Assembly: GCA_945827635.1 (NCBI GenBank)
Contig: CALZOG010000011.1
Coordinates: 1-36,832, forward strand
Source of the DNA: an uncultured Bacteroidales bacterium
Lineage (GTDB): Bacteria > Bacteroidota > Bacteroidia > Bacteroidales > Paludibacteraceae
Direction: 5' to 3'
Length of the DNA stretch: 36,832 bases
Part shown: one piece after another, positions 1-8,586 of the stretch
Layout: each line of letters starts with the position of its first letter
How positions within the stretch are numbered: position 1 is the first letter of the stretch
Made by a program: the position numbers and the translations under genes
The notes under the pieces: generated by a model
Seen by the model: the letters and a program-made list of their open reading frames with translations, nothing else
Databases searched by the model: none
Told to the model about the DNA's origin: nothing

Positions 1-18
1 AAAAAAAGTGCAAAGTAC

Positions 19-49
19 TTGCAAATTTGCAATTTTATGTGTAACTTTG
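19..49 (+). promoter_or_regulatory. Bacteroidota-type promoter of the pta operon
   Basis: A TTG at 19-21 is followed, after a 20-nt spacer, by TAACTTTG at 42-49. This fits the Bacteroidota sigma-ABfr consensus (TTG, 19-21 nt, TAnnTTTG). Transcription would begin near 56 and leave an untranslated leader of about 175 nt before the pta start at 231. Confidence 0.7.
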
Positions 50-108
50 TACCGTAATTGAAGTGCAAAAATCAGAAACGGGACAAGTATCACTCCCGAT
101 GTTGCCCC

Positions 109-154
109 GATAACGGATCGATAATGGATCGAAAACGGCCCGATCGAACGGAAC
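109..154 (+). repeat. Degenerate 11-bp tandem repeat in the pta leader
   Basis: Successive units GATAACGGATC (109-119), GATAATGGATC (120-130) and GAAAACGGCCC (131-141) are followed by a related GATCGAACGGAAC (142-154). The array lies in the predicted leader between the promoter and pta. Its role is unknown; a regulator site or a leader structure are both possible. Confidence 0.5.
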
Positions 155-230
155 GAATTTGCAAAAAACGAGTCGAAACAAGCATCGCTTAATCATAAAC
201 AAAACAAGTTTAATCAAAATAAAAAATAAT

Positions 231-1229
231 ATGGATATATTGAACGCTATGTATGCGCGTGCGAAGAGCAATCCGCAGCGCATTGTGTTGCCCGAGGGCG
301 ACGAACCCCGTACACTGGAGGCTGCAAACATCATTTTGGAGCAAGGTCTTGCCAAGCTCACGTTAATCGGTAATCCTGCCACCATTCGTCAGATGGCAGC
401 GGAGAAAGGCTATCAACACATTGAAAAAGCCACGATCTTTGACCCTGCGACAGATCCCAAGATGGCAGATTACGCCAACTTGCTGTACGAGCTCCGCAAA
501 GCCAAAGGCATGACTGAAGAGGAAGCAAAGAAGAAAGCCCAAGATCCCTTGTATCTGGGTTGCCTGATGATCAAGGCCGGCGATGCCGACGGAGAGTTGG
601 CAGGTGCTCGCGGCACAACAGCCGACACGATACGTCCCGCCTTCCAGATCCTGAAGACCAAACCGGGTTGCAAGATCGTGTCAGGCGCCTTTCTGATGTT
701 CACGCCCGCCAAGCACCTGGGCGAGGACGGATTCCTGTTGTTCGCCGACTGCGCCGTTAACCCGAACCCGACCGCCGAGGAGTTGGCACAGATAGCCGTC
801 TCGACAGCCGAGACCGCCCGCACGATTGCCGGCATTGAACCGAGAGTGGCTATGTTGTCGTTCTCGACCAAAGGCTCAGCCAAGCATGAGAATGTGGACA
901 AAGTGACGGCAGCTTTCGCTATGGCGAAAGAGATGGCACCTGACCTGCAGATTGACGGAGAGTTGCAGGCAGACGCAGCACTTATCCCGAGCGTAGGCGA
1001 GAAGAAAGCTCCGGGCAGCAAGGTAGCCGGTCACGCCAACGTGCTCGTGTTCCCCGACCTGCAAGCCGGAAACATAGGCTACAAACTGGTTGAACGTTTC
1101 TCGGGTGCAGACGCAGTAGGTCCGATCCTGCAAGGCATAGCTGCTCCGGTGAACGACCTGAGCCGCGGATGCAAAGTGCAAGATATTGTGCAGATGGTAG
1201 TAATCACGGCTAATCAGGCGATGAAGTGA
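231..1229 (+). CDS. pta: Phosphate acetyltransferase
   Basis: This enzyme interconverts acetyl-CoA and acetyl phosphate in the cytoplasm and, with the acetate kinase that follows, makes acetate and ATP in fermentation. The ORF is open from 159, but the first 24 codons are A-rich and unlike coding sequence. The ATG at 231 gives MDILNAMYARAKSNPQR and a 332-residue protein, the usual size of the short Pta form that lacks the N-terminal DRTGG domain. Family features visible are PEGDEPRTLEAA near residue 21, the GARGTTADTIRPAFQ stretch, NPNPTAEELAQIA, and the C-terminal GHANVLVFPDLQAGNIGYK and GPILQGIAAPVNDLSRG blocks. ackA begins 65 nt downstream. An A-rich tract before the start, and no Shine-Dalgarno motif, is normal for this phylum. 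Confidence 0.95.
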   Translation: MDILNAMYARAKSNPQRIVLPEGDEPRTLEAANIILEQGLAKLTLIGNPATIRQMAAEKGYQHIEKATIFDPATDPKMADYANLLYELRKAKGMTEEEAKKKAQDPLYLGCLMIKAGDADGELAGARGTTADTIRPAFQILKTKPGCKIVSGAFLMFTPAKHLGEDGFLLFADCAVNPNPTAEELAQIAVSTAETARTIAGIEPRVAMLSFSTKGSAKHENVDKVTAAFAMAKEMAPDLQIDGELQADAALIPSVGEKKAPGSKVAGHANVLVFPDLQAGNIGYKLVERFSGADAVGPILQGIAAPVNDLSRGCKVQDIVQMVVITANQAMK

Positions 1230-1294
1230 TTTACCATTTGAATTGCCATTTAATCATTTATTGTGTCATTTAAATATTTAAATATTTAATCACC

Positions 1295-2491
1295 ATGAAG
1301 ATCTTAGTATTGAATTGTGGTAGTTCGTCCATTAAGTATGCCTTGTATAACATGGACGACCAAAGTGTTATGACCTCCGGCGGCGCAGAGCGCGTAGGTT
1401 TGGACGGTGCGTTCGTAAAAGTCAAGCTTGCCAACGGCGAGAAGAAACAGATCATGCACGATATGCCGGAGCACACCGAGGGCGTGAAGTTCATCTTCAG
1501 TCTGCTGACCGATCCGGAGATTGGCGTGATCAAGAGTCTGAAGGAGATTAACGCCGTTGGTCATCGCATGGTGCACGGCGGCGAGAAGTTCGCGAAATCG
1601 GTAGTTATCACTCCGGAGGTGATCAAAGCCTTTGAGGAGGTGAGCGATCTGGCACCGCTGCACAACCCCGCCAACCTGAAGGGTATACGCGCCGTTGAGG
1701 AACTAATGCCTGGTCTGCCGCAGGTAGGCGTGTTCGACACAGCGTTCCACCAGACAATGCCGCAGTACAGTTACATGTACGCCTTGCCGTATGAGGTATA
1801 TGAGAAGTACGGCGTACGCCGCTACGGCTTCCATGGCACGAGCCACCGCTACGTGAGCGCACGCGTGTGCGAGTTCTTAGGTGTGGATTATACCAAGCAG
1901 CGTATCATCACCTGCCATATCGGCAACGGCGGTTCGCTGGCAGCGGTAAAGAACGGCAAGTGCATGGATACAACCATGGGACTTACTCCGCTGGAAGGAA
2001 TAATGATGGGTACGCGTAGCGGTGACGTGGACGGCGGCGCAGTAACGTTCCTGCAGAAGAAACTTGGTCTGAACCCCGACCAGATGTCCGACCTGCTGAA
2101 CAAGAAGTCAGGTGTAGCAGGTATATCGGGCGTAGGTTCGGATATGCGCGATCTGGAAGCTGCTGTGGCAGCCGGCAACGAGCGCGCTAAGTTGGCAACG
2201 GATATGTACAACTACAAGATCAAGAAGTATGTAGGAGCCTTTGCCGCAGCCATGGGCGGTGTGGATATTATCGTGTTCACCGCAGGCGTTGGCGAGAACC
2301 AAGCATCAATGCGTGCCGAGGTTTGCCGAGACATGGAGTTCATGGGCGTGAAGGTCGATGAGGCGCTGAATGCCACTATCCGCGGCAAAGAGGCTGTGAT
2401 CTCCACTCCGGACTCGAAGGTTAAGGTTGTGGTTATCCCGACCGACGAGGAACTAATGATTGCCAGCGACACTGCTGCGCTGGTTGGATAA
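1295..2491 (+). CDS. ackA: Acetate kinase
   Basis: Transfers phosphate from acetyl phosphate to ADP, giving acetate and ATP, and completes the route opened by pta. At 398 residues it has the normal length. All signature blocks of the ASKHA fold can be read: NCGSSSIKY near residue 7, GHRMVHGGEKF near 89 with the substrate-site Arg91, FDTAFH with catalytic Asp148, YGFHGTSHRYV near 177, GLTPLEGIMMGTRSGDVD, and the C-terminal FTAGVGENQ nucleotide-binding turn. The gap to pta (1230-1294) is AT-rich with no clear terminator, so the pair is probably cotranscribed. The GH13 gene follows 66 nt later. Confidence 0.97.
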   Translation: MKILVLNCGSSSIKYALYNMDDQSVMTSGGAERVGLDGAFVKVKLANGEKKQIMHDMPEHTEGVKFIFSLLTDPEIGVIKSLKEINAVGHRMVHGGEKFAKSVVITPEVIKAFEEVSDLAPLHNPANLKGIRAVEELMPGLPQVGVFDTAFHQTMPQYSYMYALPYEVYEKYGVRRYGFHGTSHRYVSARVCEFLGVDYTKQRIITCHIGNGGSLAAVKNGKCMDTTMGLTPLEGIMMGTRSGDVDGGAVTFLQKKLGLNPDQMSDLLNKKSGVAGISGVGSDMRDLEAAVAAGNERAKLATDMYNYKIKKYVGAFAAAMGGVDIIVFTAGVGENQASMRAEVCRDMEFMGVKVDEALNATIRGKEAVISTPDSKVKVVVIPTDEELMIASDTAALVG

Positions 2492-2557
2492 TACAGAACG
2501 CTTTGTTCAAAGAAAAAGACCGCAGGCAATGCCCGCTCAAAAAGAAAAACTAAAGGC

Positions 2558-4195
2558 ATGAGCAAGATAATTATCTACCAATGCTTTCCACGTTGGTTTA
2601 CTAACTATGTAACAGCCCGTGTACCCCACGGGGACAAGGAGGTAAACGGCTGCGGCACATTTGCCGGCATAACGACCAAAGCACTGAAGGGTATACAGGA
2701 GTTAGGCGCAACGCACGTGTGGTACACAGGTGTTATCCGCCACGCCACGGCTAAGCTGAACACTCCGGCTATCACAAAGGGAAAAGCCGGTAGTCCGTAC
2801 GCCATAACCGACTATTACGATGTCGATCCCGACCTGGCAGAGTTTCCTGACAACAGAATGGCAGAGTTCGAGATGCTTGTATCCCGTACGCACAAAGCCG
2901 GATTGAAAGTGATCATTGACTTTGTGCCGAACCATGTGTCACGCGAGTACAAGTCGGAGTGTCGTCCGCAGGGAGTGGAAGACTTAGGCGAGAGAGATCA
3001 CCCCGAATGGGCATTCTCACCGCTGAACAACTTTTACTATATCCCGGGCGAGAAGTTCCAGCCATCGTTTGACATAGGCGACTACAACGAGTACCCGGCC
3101 AAGGTTACGGGCAACGACTGCTTCAATGCCCATCCATCGGAGAACGACTGGTACGAGACTGTCAAACTGAACTACGGCGTACACTACATGGGCGGTTGCG
3201 AGAAGCAATTCAACCCTATCCCCGACACGTGGAGGAAGATGTGTGACATCCTGTTGTTCTGGGCAGGAAAAGGCGTAGATGCGTTCCGCGTGGATATGGC
3301 GCACATGGTACCCGCCGAGTTCTTCGATTGGGCGATTCACCGTGTACGCGCTGTGTTCCCGCAGGTGCAGTTCATAGCCGAGATCTATGATCCGGGTATC
3401 TACCGCCGATACATATCCGCAGGCTTCGACTACCTGTACGACAAAGTAGGTATGTACGACTACCTGCGCGGTGTGACGAGCCGCGACTATTCAGCCGACG
3501 GTATCAGTTATCAGTGGCAGGCTGCAGGCGAAGTTCTGCCCAAGATGCTTTACTTCCTGGAGAACCACGACGAGCAACGTATAGCCTCCGGGTTCTTCTG
3601 CGGAAGCGGCCGTGCCGCCGAGCCTGCGATGATTGTTGCCTCCACGCTGAGCACCAATCCCGTGATGATTTATTCGGGTCAGGAGATTGGCGAGAAAGGC
3701 ATGGACGTAGAAGGCTTCTCGGGTATTGACGGTCGCACCACGATCTTCGACTATTGGGGCGTAAAGAGCATTCAGGCTTGGGCCAACGGCGGCAAGTTCA
3801 ACGGTGCCGGACTGGATGACGAGCAACGCGAACTCCGGACGTTCTACTGCAAACTTCTGCAGATAGCCAAGACTAATCCAGCCATCACCGATGGTAAGAT
3901 GTACGATTTGGAATATGCTCAGGGAGAAGGTTTCAACCGCCGCAAGCAGTTTGCCTACCTGCGCAAGCATGAGAAAGAGACACTGCTGATTGTGGTCAAC
4001 TTCGACGACCGGCAGGTAGATGTGCCTGTCACTATTCCGAGTGATGCGTTCATCTATATGCAGATTGACGAGAAGATCAGCGTACATGCCGAAGATCTGC
4101 TGTCGGGCAAGACTTACGAGGGACCGCTGATGTCTTCCGCTCCATTCTGCGTTACGCTGCCCGCCTGGACGGGTGCGATACTACGGCTGCGATGA
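2558..4195 (+). CDS. Alpha-amylase family glycoside hydrolase (GH13)
   Basis: A 545-residue protein with the (beta/alpha)8 catalytic barrel of the GH13 clan, acting on alpha-glucans or related oligosaccharides. The conserved regions appear in order: DFVPNH (121-126), GVDAFRVDMAH with nucleophile Asp246, FIAEIYDP with acid/base Glu275, and FLENHDEQR with the transition-state stabiliser Asp338. The last 90 or so residues look like the usual C-terminal beta domain. There is no signal peptide (MSKIIIYQCFPRWF), so the enzyme should be cytoplasmic and might serve stored glycogen or imported maltodextrins. Substrate and GH13 subfamily cannot be told by eye. Its place right after pta-ackA suggests cotranscription and a link between sugar supply and acetate-forming energy metabolism; this is inference. 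Confidence 0.85.
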   Translation: MSKIIIYQCFPRWFTNYVTARVPHGDKEVNGCGTFAGITTKALKGIQELGATHVWYTGVIRHATAKLNTPAITKGKAGSPYAITDYYDVDPDLAEFPDNRMAEFEMLVSRTHKAGLKVIIDFVPNHVSREYKSECRPQGVEDLGERDHPEWAFSPLNNFYYIPGEKFQPSFDIGDYNEYPAKVTGNDCFNAHPSENDWYETVKLNYGVHYMGGCEKQFNPIPDTWRKMCDILLFWAGKGVDAFRVDMAHMVPAEFFDWAIHRVRAVFPQVQFIAEIYDPGIYRRYISAGFDYLYDKVGMYDYLRGVTSRDYSADGISYQWQAAGEVLPKMLYFLENHDEQRIASGFFCGSGRAAEPAMIVASTLSTNPVMIYSGQEIGEKGMDVEGFSGIDGRTTIFDYWGVKSIQAWANGGKFNGAGLDDEQRELRTFYCKLLQIAKTNPAITDGKMYDLEYAQGEGFNRRKQFAYLRKHEKETLLIVVNFDDRQVDVPVTIPSDAFIYMQIDEKISVHAEDLLSGKTYEGPLMSSAPFCVTLPAWTGAILRLR

Positions 4196-4233
4196 TAGAA
4201 GAAAGACCGTTGCGCTGATAGAAAAAAGAATAT

Positions 4234-5208
4234 ATGGATAAACTGAGAGATTACCTGACACTTGTACGATGGCAGAACCTGCTGATGACTGCTGTTGTGC
4301 TGTACGTTATGGAGAAGTGGGTGGCGACACCTCTTCTCTGTAAGGCGTACTTCGGCGAGCAGTTGCCGTGGTGGCAGTTAGCGTTGCTGATAGCCGGTAC
4401 GGTGCTGATTGCAGCAGGAGGTTACGTTATCAACGATTATTTTGACGTCAAGATTGATGCAATCAATCGTCCCGACCGTCTGATTGTCACCCGCAGCGTA
4501 AGCAAGCAGCAAGCCATGCGGTTGTTTCAGGTGCTGACAGCCACCGGTATCGTATGCGGTCTGGTTGTGGCGTGGGTGCTGCGCAGTTGGGTGGTGGCTG
4601 TGATCTTTGTATTCGTGCCGGGACTGCTGTGGTTCTATTCGGCATCGTACAAACGCCAGATGATTGTCGGCAACCTGATTATTGCCCTGGTGGCAGCCTT
4701 GTGTCCGCTGCTGATTGCAGTCAGCAATGTTGCCTACCTGAAGTTGCATTACAGCAACGTGAACGGGATCAATGTGCTGGAATACATATCACTTCCCCGC
4801 GACCTGTATATGTGGATAGGCGGTTTTGCGGCATTTGCCTTTCTGGCGACACTCATCCGCGAGATTATCAAAGATATGCAGGATCAGATGGGTGACCGTG
4901 AACTGGAGTGCCACAGTCTGCCGGTGGTATTGGGCGAACAGCCGACCAAGATCATTGTGACAGTTCTGCTGCTTCTGCTGGCAGGCGCCATAGTGTGGCT
5001 GGCGTGGTGGGTTATACCGTTTCCGCACACATGGAACACATTGCATATACGCTACGCGGTGTTCGGGCTGCTGGTGCCGATAGCCTGTGTGCTGTGGCTG
5101 CTGTGGTCGGCACGTATCTCGTCGGAGTACCGCACGGCACAGGCTGTCATGAAGTTTGTGATGCTGATGGGCGTGCTATACAGTTTCGTAATCAGCAAGA
5201 TGTTGTAA
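4234..5208 (+). CDS. UbiA-family prenyltransferase, geranylgeranylglycerol-phosphate synthase-like
   Basis: An integral membrane aromatic/lipid prenyltransferase of 324 residues with about eight hydrophobic segments. The two Asp-rich Mg-diphosphate motifs of the UbiA superfamily are clear: NDYFDVKID at 67-75, continuing into NRPDR, and KDMQDQMGDRE at about 213-223. In Bacteroidales such genes are often annotated as geranylgeranylglycerol-phosphate geranylgeranyltransferase and often sit next to maf, as here. The true prenyl acceptor in bacteria of this group is not settled; quinone or lipid precursors are alternatives. It starts 38 nt after the GH13 gene and ends 27 nt before maf. An A-rich stretch (GAAAAAAGAATAT) precedes the ATG. 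Confidence 0.85.
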   Translation: MDKLRDYLTLVRWQNLLMTAVVLYVMEKWVATPLLCKAYFGEQLPWWQLALLIAGTVLIAAGGYVINDYFDVKIDAINRPDRLIVTRSVSKQQAMRLFQVLTATGIVCGLVVAWVLRSWVVAVIFVFVPGLLWFYSASYKRQMIVGNLIIALVAALCPLLIAVSNVAYLKLHYSNVNGINVLEYISLPRDLYMWIGGFAAFAFLATLIREIIKDMQDQMGDRELECHSLPVVLGEQPTKIIVTVLLLLLAGAIVWLAWWVIPFPHTWNTLHIRYAVFGLLVPIACVLWLLWSARISSEYRTAQAVMKFVMLMGVLYSFVISKML

Positions 5209-5235
5209 GAGCCGGGAACATAGAACGAATAGAAG

Positions 5236-5838
5236 ATGCAAATCATTTTAGGTTCACAGTCCCCCCGCCGGAGGGAGTTGTTACGCGGGTTAGATGTACC
5301 TCACACAGAGGTCAGCATTGACGCAGACGAATCGTATCCTCCGGAATTGCAAGGCGGAGATATACCTATGTATATATCGCGCGCCAAGGCGGAGGCGTAC
5401 ACGCGCACGCATGCGTTAGCGGCTGACGAACTGCTGATTACCTCCGATACCATTGTTTGGCTGGAGGGTAAGGTGTTAGGCAAGCCGCATTCGGAAGACG
5501 AAGCCAAACAGATGCTCCGGCTACTCAGCGGCAAGACGCACCAGGTATATACCGCTGTGACGTTTGCGGAAGTCGTCAGTCAGCAATCAGCAGTCAGCAG
5601 TCAGCAACCGGAGGTCAGGATGACAACCGAGGTGGATTGCTGCGACGTAACATTTGAGCCGCTGAGTGAGGCAGATATTGATTACTACGTAAGTCACTAC
5701 CGACCTCTGGATAAAGCCGGTGCGTACGGCATACAGGAGTGGATAGGTTATATAGCCGTCAGCAAGATAAGCGGCTCATTCTATACAGTGATGGGCTTTC
5801 CGACCCACCTTGTACATAAATACTTGCAAAGATTATAA
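5236..5838 (+). CDS. maf: Maf-family nucleotide pyrophosphatase
   Basis: Maf/HAM1-fold pyrophosphatase that hydrolyses non-canonical or excess NTPs (typically dTTP and UTP) to monophosphates, a cytoplasmic house-cleaning role. The 200-residue protein opens with the signature ILGSQSPRRRELL. SDTIVWLEGKVLGKP follows at about 75-89 with the catalytic Asp, and DKAGAYGIQEWIGYI lies near the C-terminus. Residues about 112-128 (VSQQSAVSSQQPEVRM) are encoded by a 7-bp tandem repeat and look like a recent in-frame insertion in a surface loop between HQVYTAVTF and the TTEVDCCDVTF strand. The catalytic core is otherwise complete. It ends the presumed pta-ackA-GH13-ubiA-maf transcription unit. Confidence 0.93.
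   Translation: MQIILGSQSPRRRELLRGLDVPHTEVSIDADESYPPELQGGDIPMYISRAKAEAYTRTHALAADELLITSDTIVWLEGKVLGKPHSEDEAKQMLRLLSGKTHQVYTAVTFAEVVSQQSAVSSQQPEVRMTTEVDCCDVTFEPLSEADIDYYVSHYRPLDKAGAYGIQEWIGYIAVSKISGSFYTVMGFPTHLVHKYLQRL
5571..5612 (+). repeat. Heptamer repeat (AGTCAGC family) inside maf
   Basis: Six consecutive 7-mers, AGTCGTC, AGTCAGC, AATCAGC, AGTCAGC, AGTCAGC and AACCGGA, are translated in frame as part of maf. The same family occurs in the DUF2723 gene (11900-11948) and weakly in aroB (35260-35280). Confidence 0.85.
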
Positions 5839-5996
5839 CTGAGGGAGATCGTAAAATCCTTGACAAGCTCGCTATCGAAGAGCAGGTAGCCGTAGTTGCC
5901 CATGGCGTGCGCATCGTACTGCGCCGCCATGGGCAAAGCTGTGAATAAGAATGTAATAATTAGCGTTTTACAAAGAACAGTAGGGATAGTTTTAAT
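5781..5996 (-). pseudogene. Remnant of a small exported protein with a lost start
   Basis: Read on the minus strand, this 71-codon frame looks like genuine coding DNA. It begins with a convincing signal peptide (KTIPTVLCKTLIITFLFTA, then LPMAAQ) and continues YDAHAMGNYGYLLF, DSELVKDFTISLSYNL, with codon use like the neighbouring genes. No ATG precedes the signal peptide. Just upstream lies a TTTACGA heptamer array (5998-6047), which brings stops into the frame; an in-frame ATG survives at 6045-6047 but is followed at once by TAA. The 3' end overlaps maf by 58 nt. The best reading is a small secreted or barrel-fragment protein whose start was broken by repeat growth. A non-ATG start (ATT at 5994-5996) would be the alternative. 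Confidence 0.4.
5896..5936. repeat. Long perfect inverted repeat between maf and the TonB receptor gene
   Basis: TTGCCCATGGCG (5896-5907) pairs perfectly with CGCCATGGGCAA (5925-5936). The loop extends the stem with GCGC (5909-5912) and GCGC (5921-5924), giving about 16 bp with one bulge. No T-run follows on either strand, so it is not a textbook intrinsic terminator, though it sits between convergent genes. It overlaps the exported-protein remnant on the minus strand. Confidence 0.6.
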
Positions 5997-5997
5997 A

Positions 5998-6047
5998 TTT
6001 ACGATTTTACGATTTACGATCTACGATTTATGATTTACTATTTACAT
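5998..6047. repeat. Heptamer repeat array (TTTACGA family)
   Basis: Seven near-identical units (TTTACGA, TTTTACGA, TTTACGA, TCTACGA, TTTATGA, TTTACTA, TTTACAT) fill the space just past the TonB receptor stop codon. The period matches the AGTCGAA and AGTCAGC families elsewhere in the window, but the unit sequence is different and AT-rich. Confidence 0.85.
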
Positions 6048-6058
6048 AAAAAGTCCAA

Positions 6059-8548
6059 TTATTCGGGTCGGTCGAGTGCCCAGCGGAAGCCGATATAAAT
6101 CTTCCATCCGGTAGTAGGCGCCCATACCATCGATGCATCAAAGGGTCGCGAGTAATCCATGATAACCTGCCCTTGCGTGTCGTAAGTGCCGGCGATAGGA
6201 TTCGTCTGCGTGAAGTTAGTCATATTCTCTGCGCCAAGGTACAGCGAGCATGTACGCCAATACTTGGTGATCTGCGCCAAGAGCTGCGGATACCACTTGT
6301 GGTACATACTTCCGTCGGCTGCGGTGTAATACTGACAACTGTTGTCGGCAGTCAGTCTGGGCAGGTTCATATTCGCTCCCGGCAACTGCCAAGCGGTGTT
6401 GACCACACCGTCCGGCATACGTCCCGGTCCGTTGAACTGCGCGGTGACATCGAACTGCCAATGCTTGAGCGGTGTGACGTAACTCATAGTTATCAGTCCC
6501 TTGAAGCGGTTCTGCAAAGCTTTCTCACGCAAGGTATAATAACCGGGCACACCTGCCCCTGGCTGATAGAACGATGTCTGGCGTACATCGTTGTAGCGGA
6601 ACGCGGCGGTGACCGTCCATCCGCGCAACACCTCCATCGAGGCTTCGATCTGTGCGGTGTGGCTGAACGCCTGTGCGCCGGGTATATCCGTCAGGTTGAA
6701 GAGCGATACCGCGCCGGTGGTACCATCGAGATCCATAAGCATAGACTCGAAGAACCGCGTGTAGTAATACTCCGCCGAAATCTGCAAGTTACGCTGCCCG
6801 ACAGGTATATCGAACACGGTAGTCAGTCCGGCGTTCATGCTTCGCTCCTGATGTATATGCTGCTGATAGGTATCACCGGCAGCAATCGGGCTATACATAT
6901 CCCACGAGCGCGTGCTGACCAGATAGGCAGCGTTGTCGGCAATGATGTTCGGCGAGCGATAGCCCAAACCTACACTACCACGCAGTGTCCACCACTCGAA
7001 CGGCGCATAGCGGATGTTCAGTCGCGGTGTGGCAAACGCGCCGTACATGCTCGACCAGTCGCCGCGCAGTCCGGCAATGACGGACAGGTTCTCGCCGTGC
7101 GTAAACGTATATTCGGCAAAGATACCGGGTGTTACCTCCTGCCGTCCGAGATTGGCAGGCAGATCGGTGCCGTTGAACAGGTTGACGGTTTCCCAATATC
7201 TGTCGTAGTTCACGCTAACGCCGGCAGAGAGTTTGTGCGCCAGTTCGTGGCTCTCGTCATGCTCCTCATGCTCAGCCTCACCGTGGTGATGGTGGTGAGG
7301 GTGATGCTCGCTGCTCCAGGTGTTCTGGAAGATGGCGTTGAGGTAGCCGTTCGCCTGTGAAGCCTTCCAATTGCTGCGTCCGTAGGTATTCATCTGGTCG
7401 TGATACGAGCCGGCAGCAATGATACCGAGCGACATACCTGACTCTTCGTCGAAGACTATACCGTTCTTCATGAACCCTTCCACGCGGTCGGTGCGCAGGT
7501 CGATGAGGTACGGGTTGTCAGGCAGCGAGCGTCCCATCTTACGCATCATATAGTTGTCACGCTGTCCGCCGTGGCGCTCGTCGTGCAAGCCGCGTGCGAG
7601 GAACTGGAAGGTATATTCGTCGTTCTTGTAGTACCAGCGGTTGAGCAGGTTGAGGTTACGGTTAGTAGGCATATCCAACACACCGTCCATATTATCATCC
7701 ATCGGCCACGCGCCCTCCTGATAATGCGCCAGCACGCCTGTTGCCAAGGTGCCGAGCATCGGGTCGTCGGGGATAGGTATATCCCATCCGCCTGTAAGGT
7801 TGACCTCGGCGTGCAGTTCCTTGTTCAGCATCAGGTTGACGGCAACAGGTTCCTGCGTCTGCGGCTTGAGGTACTCGACGTTGATTTGTCCGGTGATAGC
7901 CTCGTATCCGTTGATTACCGATGATGTGCCCTTGCTGATCTGCACGGCATCCATCCACGGACCGGGTATATACTCCATGCCGAAGTTCTGCGCCAATCCG
8001 CGCACGGCAGGCGTGTTCTCGGTGAGCAGTTGCACGTAGGTGCCGCTCAAGCCGAGCAGTTTGATTTGTTTGGCGCCCGTGGCTGCATCGGCGTAGGATA
8101 CATCGACCGACGCCGAGGTCTCGAAGCTCTCGCTCAGGTTGCAGCATGCAGCCCTGCAGAGTTCGCCCTGCCCGAACGACTGGACGTCAAACGCCGAGTA
8201 GCGCGACTTGATAACCGACTGGCGGCGCGCCTGAACAGTCACTTCGTCCAACTGCTGATCGTCGGGAACAAGTACGACCATGATGGTCGAACGATCCTTG
8301 ACGCGCGTGGTATCGTTGCGGTAACCGAGGAACGAGGTAACCAGCAGTTTGGTCTGGCGGACAGGTTCGATCTCGAATATGCCTTCGGCATCGGTTGTCG
8401 CGCCGACAGTTGTCTCCGCCCACCAGACATTAGCACCGGCAAGCGGCTCACCCTGATCATCAAGAACCACACCGTGGAGGTGCGCCGACACAGTCAGGGA
8501 GGCTGACAAGACTGCTATCAATAGAGAAAAACGTAAATATTTGTTCAT
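6059..8548 (-). CDS. TonB-dependent outer-membrane receptor with His-rich loop, probable metal uptake
   Basis: An 829-residue receptor with a signal peptide (MNKYLRFSLLIAVLSASLTVSA), a carboxypeptidase-regulatory-like domain at about 24-95 (HGVVLDDQGEPLAGANVWW) and a plug at about 105-230. The plug contains CRAACCNLSESF (131-142), KQIKLLGLSGTYVQLL and INGYEAITGQINVEY, a pattern typical of one large Bacteroidota receptor family. A beta-barrel runs to the C-terminus. Residues 415-438 form a loop extremely rich in His and acidic residues (HHPHHHHHGEAEHEEHDESH), which suggests capture of a transition metal. It is the last gene after feoB and two Cys-rich genes, so iron or another divalent metal is the likely cargo. 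A promoter-like site 41 nt upstream may express it separately. The exact ligand is unknown. Confidence 0.88.
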   Translation of the reverse strand: MNKYLRFSLLIAVLSASLTVSAHLHGVVLDDQGEPLAGANVWWAETTVGATTDAEGIFEIEPVRQTKLLVTSFLGYRNDTTRVKDRSTIMVVLVPDDQQLDEVTVQARRQSVIKSRYSAFDVQSFGQGELCRAACCNLSESFETSASVDVSYADAATGAKQIKLLGLSGTYVQLLTENTPAVRGLAQNFGMEYIPGPWMDAVQISKGTSSVINGYEAITGQINVEYLKPQTQEPVAVNLMLNKELHAEVNLTGGWDIPIPDDPMLGTLATGVLAHYQEGAWPMDDNMDGVLDMPTNRNLNLLNRWYYKNDEYTFQFLARGLHDERHGGQRDNYMMRKMGRSLPDNPYLIDLRTDRVEGFMKNGIVFDEESGMSLGIIAAGSYHDQMNTYGRSNWKASQANGYLNAIFQNTWSSEHHPHHHHHGEAEHEEHDESHELAHKLSAGVSVNYDRYWETVNLFNGTDLPANLGRQEVTPGIFAEYTFTHGENLSVIAGLRGDWSSMYGAFATPRLNIRYAPFEWWTLRGSVGLGYRSPNIIADNAAYLVSTRSWDMYSPIAAGDTYQQHIHQERSMNAGLTTVFDIPVGQRNLQISAEYYYTRFFESMLMDLDGTTGAVSLFNLTDIPGAQAFSHTAQIEASMEVLRGWTVTAAFRYNDVRQTSFYQPGAGVPGYYTLREKALQNRFKGLITMSYVTPLKHWQFDVTAQFNGPGRMPDGVVNTAWQLPGANMNLPRLTADNSCQYYTAADGSMYHKWYPQLLAQITKYWRTCSLYLGAENMTNFTQTNPIAGTYDTQGQVIMDYSRPFDASMVWAPTTGWKIYIGFRWALDRPE

Positions 8549-8586
8549 AATAAAGAATGCTTGATTGTTAACGGATAAATAGTAAC

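Noticed and set aside
159..230. N-terminal extension of pta from the ATG at 159
   Set aside because: The 24 codons read as a basic, AT-rich leader with no family similarity; the ATG at 231 gives the normal Pta N-terminus.
5896..5936. Rho-independent terminator for maf
   Set aside because: The stem is strong but neither strand has a T-run after it.
6173..7360. A 395-codon plus-strand frame opposite the TonB receptor gene
   Set aside because: It is the antisense shadow of a well-supported receptor; its translation is rich in Arg, His and Val and has no recognisable domain.
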